In this document: positions 12,039 through 22,248 of the stretch, one piece after another | Position numbering within the stretch: position 1 is the stretch's first letter | Layout: each line of letters starts with the position of its first letter | Source of the DNA: Sorghum bicolor | Lineage: Eukaryota > Streptophyta > Magnoliopsida > Poales > Poaceae | Length of the DNA: 64,000 nt | Reading direction: 5' to 3' | Assembly: GCF_000003195.3 (NCBI RefSeq) | Contig: NC_012870.2 | Coordinates: forward strand, 29,442,477 to 29,506,476 | Notes under the pieces: generated by a model | The model's input: the letters and a program-made list of their open reading frames with translations, nothing else | What the model was told of the DNA's origin: nothing | Database searches by the model: none | Made by a program: the position numbers and the translations under genes

Positions 12039-14102
12039 TCATTCTTCGGGTGCATCAGATGGTCCCGGAGACGTGGACCTTGATTGCACCTCTTTCTCCC
12101 GCCATACTTGCTTGGTATTGATTTTTGGTTCAGCGGGTTCCTCTTCTTTCTTTTCGGCCCTTTTGGCCGACTTACCTCTCTTGTCCCTTCGGCGTCGGAT
12201 GTGGCGAGGCTTAGTCAGAGGTTCTTTGTCCTTCACCTGCATGTTAGCTTTATAACCATTGAATGGACATTTTACCTTCCATCCTGGGAATTGGAGGTGA
12301 ATCTGGCCGGACCCCACATAGATGACTGCATTGACCGTGTTGAGGAATGGCCTTCCCAAGATGATCGAGACATCATTATTGGATCCCATATCTAGAATGA
12401 TGAAGTCGGCAGGGACGTAGTCGTCTTGAACTTTTACCAGTATGTCCCTTGCCAACCCCTCAGGGAACCTGATCGTCTGATCTGCCATCTGCAAACGAAC
12501 AAATGTGGGGTGCAAAGGCCCCCCTAACAAATTATCATAAGTTACCTTGGCCATGATGTTGACACCCGATCCAAGGTCGCAGAAGGCGTTGTGGAAGATT
12601 TGCGGTCCGATCTCACAGGTGATGGTCGGCAGGCCTGGGTCGTCCTTCTTGGTGATGAAGGGCGAATCCAGAAGATAGCTCCAGTTGGATTGTATCGGAG
12701 GCTTACCGAACCTCGTAGTAACTAGTTTAACTCCTTTAATTGGGTCCTCAGGTTTCCCTGGGATCTTACCTTGCTCGAAGGATGGGACAGCTGCTGCTAA
12801 TTGAGCTAATTGTGTTTCTAGCATTTTGTTAAAGCTCAACTGATTTTTCATAGCAGAGTTAAAGCTATCCAACTTTTCACTTAAGTTTTCAAGGATCTTA
12901 TCATTAGCCATCATTTTCTTGTTAATGCTATCATTGATTTTAGATTGGCCTAAGACAAGATCTCTAAGAGAAGGTTGGTTACCAAAAGAATTATTGAAAT
13001 TTTGATTGTAACCATTACCTTAATTACCTTGGTAGAAGGGGCGCGAGTTCCATTGCTGTTGTTGGGGCCGGTACCCATTGTTGTTGTTGTTGATGAAGCT
13101 CACTTCCTCCTTTGTTTTGGGACAATTGTTTCCCGAATGATCATATCCTCCGCACACTTCGCACCATGAATCAGTTTCAATGGCCCGTGCAGTGGCGTAA
13201 GGTTGAATGGTCTCTTGCTTGGAACTTTCTTCCATCTTCTTCATTAAGAGGTCCATCTTAGCAGAGAGCATGTCCACCTCATTCAAGGCATGGACACCTC
13301 TTCTCTTGGGTTGGAGGCGTTCCTCATTCCATCCTTGGTTTATAACCATCTTTTCAATGAGGTCCTTGGCATCCTTGACATTGTGTTGCAAGAATGCTCC
13401 TCCAGCGGCAGCATCAAGGTGACTACGGGCCAAACCGGTCAGGCCATGGTAGAAACCTTGGATTAGGAGCCACTCCTCTATCCCATGATGAGGACAGGCG
13501 CGAATGTACTCCTGCAGACGTTCCCATGCTTCGGGAATCGTCTCATCTGCTTGCTGTTGGAAGCTGGAAATCTTTCCACGAAGGGCGCTGGTCTTGCCCA
13601 TCGGAAAGAACTTCTTGAGAAATGCATTGGCGCACCTCTCCCACGTGGTCACTTCACCCTTGTTGGCGTAGAACCATTGCTTCGCCTTCCCCAATAATGA
13701 GAATGGGAAGAGGCGAAGACGGATGGCGTCTGCGGCGACATTCTTGATGGTGAAGGTGCCGCACACCTCCAAGAAGTGTTGGAGATGGGCATTGGCATCC
13801 TCGTGTGGCTTTCCACAGAAGGGATTGGCTTGCACCATATTGATAAGCGCAGGCTTCAACTCAAAAGTCGCATCCCCCAAGTTAAGCTGCGGACCCGTGG
13901 CGACATTGTCAGCCGACGGCGCAGAGTACTCAGAGATGGTCTTCTGGGCCATAGCTTCTTTGATAACCGGTGCAGATACTCCTTCCTCTAACGGATTCAG
14001 GTTCGAGATGAACCTTTGAGGTGGAACTTGACGACGTCTAGTTCTCCTCAACAGTTGCTCAGGATCTTCAACGAAGTTTGACGGCAATTGGAAACCGCTC
14101 AT
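12039..14102 (-). pseudogene. gag: gag-protease of the Athila-like element, one in-frame stop
   Basis: This is a single reading frame starting at ATG 14102. The Retrotrans_gag capsid domain (FCGKPHEDANAHLQHF, RLFPFSLLGKAKQWF) occupies about residues 90-240, and a CCHC knuckle (CEVCGGYDHSGNNC) lies near residue 325. The frame then meets one TAA at 13020-13022 and resumes without a shift through a glutamine-rich linker to an aspartic-protease domain with CDLGSGVNIM as active-site motif and IILGRPFLNT further on. Homologous proteins run through this point, so the stop is a point mutation or a readthrough site. No reverse transcriptase follows. Confidence 0.85.
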
Positions 14103-14220
14103 ACACTGTCAGGCTTCACAATAAAGGAAGACAAGACAAGTGATGGGTTATCCCTATCACTACTTGATAACTAGCAAACTCTGGATTCTCTTTTTGTTAA
14201 AACTCTTAGACAGACGCTTT

Positions 14221-14237
14221 CCCCGGCAACGGCGCCA
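14221..14237 (-). promoter_or_regulatory. Primer-binding site, tRNA-Asp type
   Basis: The plus strand reads CCCCGGCAACGGCGCCA, identical to the 3' end of plant tRNA-Asp including the CCA end. On the element's minus strand this is the complementary primer site, eight bases inside the 5' LTR. A tRNA-Asp primer is typical of Athila-lineage elements. Confidence 0.85.
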
Positions 14238-14245
14238 GAAATGCT

Positions 14246-15830
14246 TGTTGACACTTCTTAACGCAACCACCGGATATCGGCGACGGCGCCAGAAGTGCCC
14301 TGGTAGGGTAACTCTATTTACTATTGGATAATTCCGCAAGCGCACAGAATGTACCGCTGTAGCACTTCACCAAGGAGTATTCCAAGGTATCGTAATTTAT
14401 ATTTTCCCAAGGGAAAGCGGCTAAGTGTGTTTAACAAAAAGGGGAATGAGATTCCTTGAGTTATCTAGTATCAACTAGTGAATAAGGGTGGTAAATAACG
14501 AATAGGAAGGGTAGTGGTGAATCCAAGGTCCTATGCTAAAGGTAAATGGTAGAGTTAGCTAGGTGGGAGGACAACGAGCGAGTAAAGGACTCCTATGTAT
14601 CTAACTTGACTTCTGTGACTTACTTTAATAGATAATTGCCTTAACTACGCTAGAGCCTTACTAACTGTGTGCGAGGGATAGCCGAGCTGGTAAGACGCTT
14701 AGAAGGTTTTACACCTAACCCCTTACCGAAAGCGACTATTGGGCTTATGGACGCCTTACCTTTTAAGAACTAGCCTGTACGTGAGGAGAACCTAATGCCG
14801 CCCACGATCTGTCACCTACTAGGGAGTGCGCTCCTACTTTCCGTTCAAGCCAGCGGTAATCAAAGGTAATCTTAAGTATGAGCACCACGCTCACACTTAA
14901 TCCTACAACGCTAACTAGTTGCAGCTAGCTAGAGCTCCTATACAAGATAGGACGATGATGCACACACAGGAGTGGTTACAGGTCACTAACTTCACTAAGA
15001 CAACTATATTACTAAAGTAAATGCACAACAAGACTAAAAGACTTGCACTAAGTAAGAACTCAGTAAAGTAAAGTAAGAATAATATATTAATAAAAGGAAA
15101 GTCTTACAAAAGTAGAAAGGTACAAGAGCTATACTAGACTCTCCAGAAGACGACTCCGGAGACCCCGAGCTTCGCTCGACTCGACTCTAACTCCCACTCT
15201 AGACTAACTACTACTCTACTTGTATGCTTGGAACTTGTAATGCACTTGGCCTTGGAATTGCACACTTGAAATGAAGGATGGAGGCTGCCTTTTATAGAGG
15301 GAGATGGAGTAGGGGTTACTCCATCGCCACGTCATCGATCCGCGTGACATCTTCTCTCCACCCTTGGATCAAACCGACCTCACAACCGCCATTTGATCAA
15401 CGGCAGGGGCAAATCAACATGTGGGACATGTGGGGAAGGTCGGTGGGAGGCCACCGACCCTGGAACCGCCTTTGATGTGGGGTCGGGCGACCCTACTTCT
15501 GGGCCTCTGGGCCCACCAGCAGTGTCCACAGGGGTCCCTTATGTCGGTGGACTAGGTGGCACACCTGGGTCCCACCAAAGAGGGGTCGGGCGACCCCCTC
15601 CCTGTGGGCCCAGGGTGTCACCTGTTGTCCCCTCGATCTCCTCTTGATGATTCTGATGTTGGCTTTGTCAAATAATGTCTTGAATTTGTTGTTCCTGCAT
15701 AAACAAGCTAAGAGTACAAGTGGAACTAGTTATGGATAAAATATGTTCATGTCATGTCGTTTCCCCTTGCAACCGAGGCATGTTGACGGTGTTTTGTATG
15801 TGGATTTCTATGGTATATCCACCGTCAACA
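14246..15830 (-). repeat. Athila-like element, right LTR (its 5' LTR)
   Basis: This is the 1,585-bp partner of the LTR at 6616-8200 and drives the minus-strand transcript. The TATA box TATAAAAG is at 15289-15296, with GGATCAAACCGACCT at 15366-15380 and GGGTCGGGCGACCC palindromes further upstream. The U5 end carries GGCGACGGCGCCAGAAGTGC (within 14277-14298), a near copy of the adjacent primer-site region. Confidence 0.95.
15289..15296 (-). promoter_or_regulatory. LTR TATA box of the Athila-like element
   Basis: The minus strand reads CTCTATAAAAGGCAGCC. It lies downstream (in transcription order) of the U3 palindromes and the GGATCAAACCGACCT motif. An identical copy is at 7659-7666 in the other LTR. 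Confidence 0.75.
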
Positions 15831-15835
15831 AAGAC

Positions 15836-18468
15836 CCATCTCAGATCATATTCCATATGTACTGCATATTGGCACCCACATCCCCAAGGGGCGTATGTTC
15901 AGATTTGAAAGTTTTTGGGTACAACACCCTGGTTTCATGGACATTGTAAAACTACACTGGGATAATTCCCCTGTCTATGCGAATGCAGCCAAAAACCTTT
16001 CTAGTATGTTGAAACAGGTCAGAAGTGGCTTAAGGAAATGGAGCAAATCCTTGTCCAACCTGAACAAACTTATCTTCAACTGTAACTGGGTTCTTCAGCT
16101 CCTGGATGGTCTAGAAGACCAAAGGATCCTTTCCAGACTAGAGAACTCATTCAGAAGACTGGTCAAACATCATCTCTCCCAGTTGCTTGACTCCAAGAGA
16201 AAATACTAGAAACAGAGAAACACCATAAGATGGGTCAAGTTTGGTGATGAAAACACACAGTTCTTCCACTCCCTAGCTACCATCACTCACAAACGAAACT
16301 TCATAGTCTCCCTATCCAACGGTGAAGGTGACCTTATAACTGACCACGAACAAAAGGCCAACCTCATTTGGAATGCTTTCAGAGAAAGACTTGGAGTCAG
16401 TGACTTTGAAGGTATTAGCTATGAGCTTGGAGAACTACTTCAAGAACATGACCTGACAGAGCTGGATGCTGAGTTCTCGAATGAAGAGATGGACACAGTC
16501 ATCAAAACCCTTCCCAACAATCATGCCCCTGGGCCTGATGGTTTCAATGGGTGCTTCATCAAGAGATGCTGGAATATAATTAAAGAGGACTTCTCTAGGA
16601 CAATGAAGGATTTCTGCAACTTTAACACAGACCTAAGCAGTATCAACACTTCCCTCATTGTCCTCATTCCAAAAAGGACAATGCTAAAACGGTCAATGAT
16701 TATAGGCCGATCTCCCTTCTAAATTATTCTCTGAAATGCATCACCAAGATCCTGTCCTCCAGACTACAGTCAAAGATTCTGCAACTTGTTCACACTAATC
16801 AGTATGGCTTCATTAAAGGAAGAACCATCCATGACTGCCTTGCTTGGTCCTTTCAGTTCCTTCACCTTTGCCATCACTCGAAAAAGGAGATTATCATCCT
16901 GAAATTAGACTTTGAGAAGGCCTTTGACAGAGTAGAGCACCAGGCTATTCTGGAGATCTTAAAGCATAAAGGCTTTTCTGAGAAATGGGTAAGTTGGGTT
17001 CAGAACCTCCTAAGTACTGCCAGCTCTGCTGTTCTCCTAAATGGTATACTAGGAAAGAACTTCAAATGCAAAAGGGGAGTAAGATAAGGAGATCCCCTCT
17101 CTCCCCTTCTCTTTGTTCTAGCAGCTGACCTACTCCAGTCCATCATAAATAAAGCTTGGCAAGCTGGCATCCTAAAGCATCCTCTCAGTGATGACTTCCA
17201 AGATGATTACCCTATTGTGCAGTACGCTGATGATACCCTCCTCATCCTTCGTGGTGATGCCAGATCACTTTTTTGTCTGAAAGGACTACTAAGATCTTTT
17301 GCTGACTCGACTGGACTACACGTTAACTTTGACAAATCCTTTATGGTGCCAATCAATATGAGTGTAGAGAGAGTCACCCACCTAGCCAATACCTTTGCCT
17401 ATTAGGTCGGAGAAATGTCGTTCACATACCTTGGACTCCCTCTTGGAACGACAAAACCAACTATCACCGAATTTGCCCCCCTCATCACCAGAATGGAAAG
17501 AAGACTCACAATCATCAGCAAATTCCTGTCCTACAATGGTAGACTTATATTAGTGAACTCTGTCTTCTCTGCCTTACCAACATTTTACATGTGCACCATA
17601 AAGTCGCCCCCAGCAGTTATCAAGCAAATCGATATATACAGAAAGCATTGCCTTTGGGACAAAGGAGATATAAATAGGAAAGGAAAATGTCTGGTAGTTT
17701 GGGAGACTGCCTGCAGACCCAAAGATCAAGGGGGCCTGGGTATCATTGACATTCAGAAACAAAATGAAGCCCTGTTACTAAAATTCTTAGATAAATTCTA
17801 TAACAGAGCAGATTTACCCTGGGTCAAGCTAACATGGAGCAAACTGTATGCAAATGAATCCATTCCTCCACATGCAAGAAGCCCTGTCGGGTCCCCCTGG
17901 TGGAAAGACATAATGAAACTCTTCCCAATTTTCCAAAATATCTCCATTTTCTCACCCAATAAAGGAAACTCAGTTCTCCTTTGGTCAGACAATTGGATGG
18001 ATCAAACAGCGTAGGACACATTTCCACAACTTTATTCCTTCACTAGAAAACCCAAATGCTCCATAAAGCTCTTCCTCAACCAACCTTTGGAGTTTTTATT
18101 CAGTCCCCTACCTCTACCGCCTATTGCTGCTGATCAGCTCGAGGAACTTCAAAATATCATACATAACAGACACTGGGACGTGAACCTCAATGATATTTGG
18201 TCCTACAATTGGGGAACTTCGAACTACAACAGTAAGAAAGCCTATGCCCTTTTCATCAAATCTACCCCTGACTCCCCACTCTTCAAATGGCTCTGGAAAT
18301 CAGGCAACCTAGGAAACCATAAATTCTTCTTCTGGTTGCTGTTGAGGGATCGTCTGAACACTAGGAACCTCCTACGCAGAAAACACATGCACCTGGATGA
18401 CTATACATGTGTGATGTGCTCCCAGGGGTGTGAAGAGACCAGTTTTCACTTATTTTTTGAATGCAGCT
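15836..18468 (+). pseudogene. LINE ORF2, reverse transcriptase and zinc-binding part
   Basis: This continues ORF2 after the 9.2-kb insert. Reverse transcriptase blocks are clear: NHAPGPDGFNG near 16520, LKLDFEKAFDRV near 16905, a GDPLSPLLF block near 17085 and the catalytic YADD within QYADDTLLI near 17220. A zf-RVT zinc-binding region (WKSGNLGNHKFFFWLL, CVMC, FHLFFECS) ends at the solo LTR. Breaks: TAG 16207-16209, a one-base deletion in the A run near 16672, TAA 17084-17086, TAG 17403-17405 and TAG 18012-18014. No RNase H domain is seen. Confidence 0.92.
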
Positions 18469-19962
18469 TGTTGACACTAGCTAACACCACTTAGATACTA
18501 GGTTGTTATCCCCAGCATGGTGCCAGAGTGTACAAAGGTATTTATAAATGTAAAGGGCTCTCTAGAAAATAATCTATTCTATCCGCAAGCGCACAGATAA
18601 AACACCTCATTGTAGCATTTCACCAGGATAAGTATTCTAGGTATCGTTATTTATAATTTTGCTCAAGGGATCTAAGGAGATGGAATTAAATCAAGGGGGC
18701 AAAATCTATCAAGGCATAGACTAGAGATAAACTTGCAAGAACATGATTACTAATGAGAAACTCGTCACACAGTCACTTACTTTAGCAGGGGGTAAACCAT
18801 AAAGATAATGATAATAAAGTATAAGTTCATGGGTAGATGACACAGCGATTAGAAAATAGACTACTCCTCATATATGTAGGTGATGTCGGATTAGCTAGAG
18901 AATAGATTCTAAGTTATCTACTAACTATTAAGTCATAATCTACTCTAGTTATCTACTAGATCATATATAGCATAAAAGACTCTTCATTCATGTATAAGGA
19001 ACATTGATAAAGTAAATCAGAACATCGCATGACTTACTCCACAATACCGGTTCTGCCTGTCCTATCAACAGAGGGTGGACTATATAAGAATCAACGAAGC
19101 TGTCACTATCACGAACTACCACACGACCCGGCCAATAGGATACATTTGCAGATAAATAACATCTAAGCACCACGCTCACATGTGATCTATCACCTAACTC
19201 CCTCGCGTCAAGAGCTAAGCGCTTTGCAAACTTATACATAAACTCATTATCAATTAGAACTATATCAAATATAGAACTAGAGCAAACTAAGAACATAATA
19301 ATTAGAGACATAATGCAATTAGAACAATAGAATTAGAGAAAGATATGAATAATACCAATCTTTATTACCGAAGATCCGAATCCGGAGCGTAGTGCTCTAC
19401 TTCTCTAATTGCTATCTAATCAAACCTCTAAACTTGAAGGATTAGGGAGTAGCTAATTCTAATTCTCTGTGGGAGAGAAGCTCTAAACCCTAACTTTGAT
19501 GGCTACCTCTGAATAATGATTTCTCCTCTCTCCTCCAGGGGCCAGGGGGTCTGGTTTTATAGTCCCCTCAAGTGAACGTGAGCCATTGGATCAAACCGAC
19601 ATAGATTGTATGGTTTAGATTGATCCTTTAGGTCGGTGGAGTCTTGCCCCGAAGCAGAGTCCTGTTTGGAGTCCAGCCCTAGGCGGGCGCCCTGCCCCCG
19701 AGCCCGAATCGCTTTCCGTTCGTTCCCGTGGCTTCTGGATCCTTCTAGATTGAGGAAAATTGCGCGGCACGTAATTATCTCGTTGTAAACATGACATGTG
19801 GGCCTTCTCTCCATATTCTCTGATAAACCCCTGTAGAAATAGATAAACACCAAAGCTCGTGGAATTCTGTCAGATAAAACCCTAATTCTAGATGTTTGTT
19901 TCATATTGATCCTTTTTCATGTTTATTTGATTATTAATTTTAGTACTTAAGGACCGTCAACA
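18469..19962 (-). mobile_element. Solo LTR of an Athila-like family
   Basis: A 1,494-bp LTR beginning TGTTGACACTAGC and ending CGTCAACA, with a perfect 5-bp TSD CAGCT (18464-18468 and 19963-19967) in LINE ORF2. It has no internal region, so it is a solo LTR left by LTR-LTR recombination. Orientation is taken from a minus-strand TATA box (TATAAAAC, 19554-19561) and from similarity to the LTRs of element E. GGATCAAACCGACAT lies at 19588-19602. Confidence 0.93.
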
Positions 19963-19967
19963 CAGCT

Positions 19968-20257
19968 TCAGTAAAGAATGTTGGGAGACCATCCCCATAT
20001 CCTAGGACCTCAACCTCAATCCTGTGGACATGATTGTACGAGCACGCTTACAGTTTGGCAACCCCATCTTTAGAGAAATCCTCATTACTGTCTGCTGGAT
20101 CATCTGGAACACAAGAAATGGCATTATATTCGACCATGGTCAGAAGAATCTATAGCTATGGAAACGACAGTTCAGAGAGGAAATTGCTTTAGTTTGTAAC
20201 AAAGCAAGACCCAATGTTAGCTCTGCCCTTAGTAGTTGGAGAGAGTCTTACTTGTAA
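19968..20257 (+). pseudogene. LINE ORF2, C-terminal tail
   Basis: This is the final part of ORF2 after the solo LTR. Joining 18468 to 19968 restores a continuous frame (ECS-F-SKECW). Two more TAG stops (20003-20005 and 20153-20155) interrupt it. The natural end is the TAA at 20255-20257 after RESYL. The C-terminal segment (VCWIIWNTRNGIIF) is typical of plant LINEs. Confidence 0.85.
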
Positions 20258-20353
20258 CTTTCTTGCTTTTTCTACTTTGGGCGTGCGGCCCTGTAATCTT
20301 TGGATCCAGACTTTGTAACGATTCCTTTATTTATTTTGAAATACAAAAAAAGG

Positions 20354-20372
20354 GGTGGGGAGCTCCCCCACC
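20354..20372 (+). other. LINE 3'-end hairpin
   Basis: GGTGGGGAGCTCCCCCACC is almost fully self-complementary. It lies just before TTTCATC and the A tract at the LINE 3' end. Grass LINEs commonly end in such a GC hairpin, which may be the part of the RNA recognised by the reverse transcriptase (inference). Confidence 0.7.
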
Positions 20373-20398
20373 GTTTCATCAAAAAAAGATCAATCAAC

Positions 20399-20572
20399 TC
20401 AACCTGAATCCACGCGATGCAAAGTGCCACACATGCGTCGGCATCTAAATCAGTAATAGTACTAAGATGGCTTAGGAAAGGTTGAAACGATAGCGATATG
20501 TACTAGGGATGCTGACGTCTCGTGCCACACTTTCTTTAGCGGAGAGGGCCATGAGATCTCTAATTAGCTGGA
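20399..20572. repeat. Tandem duplication, unit 2 (split by the LINE)
   Basis: This is the continuation of the segment at 2513-2552. Together they match unit 1 at 2292-2512 with scattered substitutions and small indels. The LINE therefore entered 40 bp into the second copy of a pre-existing duplication. Confidence 0.75.
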
Positions 20573-20587
20573 ATCCTTTCCACATTA

Positions 20588-20726
20588 GGTCTTGTTTGGA
20601 TGTTGTTGGATTCACCTCAATCCACATGTGTTGGAGTGGATTGAGGTGAAATTTAGTTCAAGTTCCACTCCAACCTACCCCAATACATGTGGATTGATGG
20701 GAATCCGACTACATCCAAACAAGGTC
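20588..20726. mobile_element. Small palindromic MITE (139 bp)
   Basis: Ends GGTCTTGTTTGGATGT and (reverse complement of the right end) GACCTTGTTTGGATGT are flanked by TTA (20585-20587 and 20727-20729). Almost the whole element is an inverted repeat: CAATCCACATGTGTTGGAGTG pairs with the CACTCCAACCT...ACATGTGGATTG side. It could therefore fold into one long hairpin. It is a Harbinger/Tourist type by its TTA target. Confidence 0.8.
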
Positions 20727-20729
20727 TTA

Positions 20730-21138
20730 GGTGTTGTTTGGTTGGGGAACGGTAACGTAAGACACTGGGATCAGAAAACATGGAAGCAATTACGGCTTCT
20801 GTTTGGTTCATGTCGCTAATATAAACATGCAACGGATTCCTTTGCTGACCTGCTTGCCCATTGCTATACTTATCACTTGCCTGATTGCCTCCTGCTTCGC
20901 CTTCATGCCAGGAGTACATGAGTAGCTTAGGTTGCCTCTATGTCATGTGCTTTCCAAGAGCTCCATGCCACCATTGCCATGGCTCATCGGAGATGAGAGA
21001 GAGAGGGCACTTCTCCTGTACTGAGGGATGACATGCGAGAAGATCAAGGAGGCAAGTGCCGCACCACCGCTTGAGGAGGTGAGACTTAGTGAAGTAGTTG
21101 CGAGATGCGAGTCCTCTTGTCGGTGGTGAAGGCGGCAG
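20730..21138. other. Unassigned non-coding sequence
   Basis: I see no gene or element with defined ends here. Short ORFs on both strands have no recognisable motifs. Confidence 0.5.
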
Positions 21139-21141
21139 AGT

Positions 21142-22145
21142 CACTAGTAAAAAAAACTGTATGTTGGCGGTGGATTTTATTTACAGGAAGTTTTAATTAA
21201 AAAACGTCTGTAAAAAGAAATCGGTGGACCCAACTCAAGAACCACTAGTAGAAAACTATTTTCACTTGTGGTTTTCTTAAGAAAATGAAATTGTGCATTT
21301 TTACTAGTGGTTCTCCTAACAAAACCGCATGTAGAAATCATGTATTTCTACAGGCGGTTTTCTTAATGAACCGCCACTAAAAATCAGATTTCTAGTGGCG
21401 GTTGCTAAGAAAACCGTCTGTAGAAATAATTTAAAATTAATTTTTTTAAGTTTTTCAAATGACCTCGTATAAAAAAACCATAAAAACAAAAGTTGTAGAT
21501 CTAAAAAAGTTATGAAACTTTATAGTTGATAATTTTTTATTTTGAAATCATCTTGTCATCGAAAACTACGTTTGAATTTGTCAAATTTGAAATTTAAATT
21601 TTGTAAATTACCTTGGATGGAGAAACTGCCAATATAAAAGTTATAGATCTTGAAAAGTTATATAACTTTATAGTTGACAACTTTTTCATTTGAATCCGTT
21701 TAGGGCCTCAAACAATCAATGTTTGCTCAATTTAGGATAATATGTGGGGAACCAAACTCTAATATAGACACAAGTGAGTATTGGATGGAGTGGTAGAGAA
21801 GGCTACGCGCGAGGGAGAGGTTGAATTTTACGCGAAAAAATACATGACTTGCAACTTTGACGGGAGACAGGCGAGCGACAGCTAGTGGGCCTTCCCCACG
21901 ATTATTTTTTTTACCTATTTCTAAAACCTAATTTATATTTTTTGGACAAGTCTTTCCATAAGCGGTTGACATAACACAACTACCTGTGGAAATCGATTTC
22001 CACAGGTGGTAATCTTAACTGAATGTTGTTCTCAATTAACCACCAGTGGAAAGTTTCATTTCCACTGGCCCCAGCACTGGCGGGTCTGAGAACGCCTATA
22101 GAAATAGGTTTGGAACCACTTGTACAGAGCTTTATTGTACTAGTG
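21142..22145. mobile_element. Non-autonomous CACTA transposon
   Basis: A 1,004-bp element with CACTAGTA at the left end and TACTAGTG at the right end, flanked by a 3-bp TSD AGT (21139-21141 and 22146-22148). Both are hallmarks of the CACTA (En/Spm) superfamily. Subterminal regions hold repeated units in both orientations, such as TTTCTACAGGCGGTTTTC and CCGCCACTAAAAAT, which are presumed transposase-binding sites. There is no transposase ORF. Confidence 0.9.
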
Positions 22146-22248
22146 AGTGACAGTGTTGTTTGTCAGGAGGAGGAAGATGATGTCGTCTTCTAATCATTTT
22201 TTGTTACCAGTCGAAGGGGAGCAGTATCGTATTTGTATATAGGGCTAT

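Larger units (their letters stand above)
6616..15830 (-). mobile_element. Young non-autonomous Athila-like Ty3/gypsy element
   Basis: A complete 9,215-bp LTR retrotransposon read on the minus strand, inserted in LINE ORF2. The TSD AAGAC lies at 6611-6615 and 15831-15835. Both LTRs are 1,585 bp, and I see only one difference between them (A at 6783, G at 14413). The minus-strand order is 5' LTR, tRNA-Asp-type primer site, gag-protease, an Athila-type ORF, polypurine tract, 3' LTR. No reverse transcriptase, RNase H or integrase frame exists in the 5.9-kb interior, so transposition would need enzymes from another element. Confidence 0.95.
2553..20385 (+). mobile_element. L1-type LINE, interrupted by two LTR insertions
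   Basis: This is a plant L1-clade non-LTR retrotransposon on the plus strand. A 13-bp target-site duplication, AAGATCAATCAAC, flanks it (2540-2552 and 20386-20398). The 3' end carries a GC hairpin followed by TTTCATC and an A tract. Removing the LTR element (6616-15830), the solo LTR (18469-19962) and one TSD copy each leaves about 7.1 kb with ORF1 (gag-like) and ORF2 (endonuclease, reverse transcriptase, zinc-binding C terminus). At both insertion points the ORF2 reading frame becomes continuous when the insert is removed. Several stops and one frameshift make it inactive. Confidence 0.95.

Noticed and set aside
14221..14237. tRNA gene fragment
   Set aside because: The match to the tRNA-Asp 3' end is the primer-binding site next to an LTR; no tRNA body is present. 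The same holds for 61325-61341 and 56361-56378.
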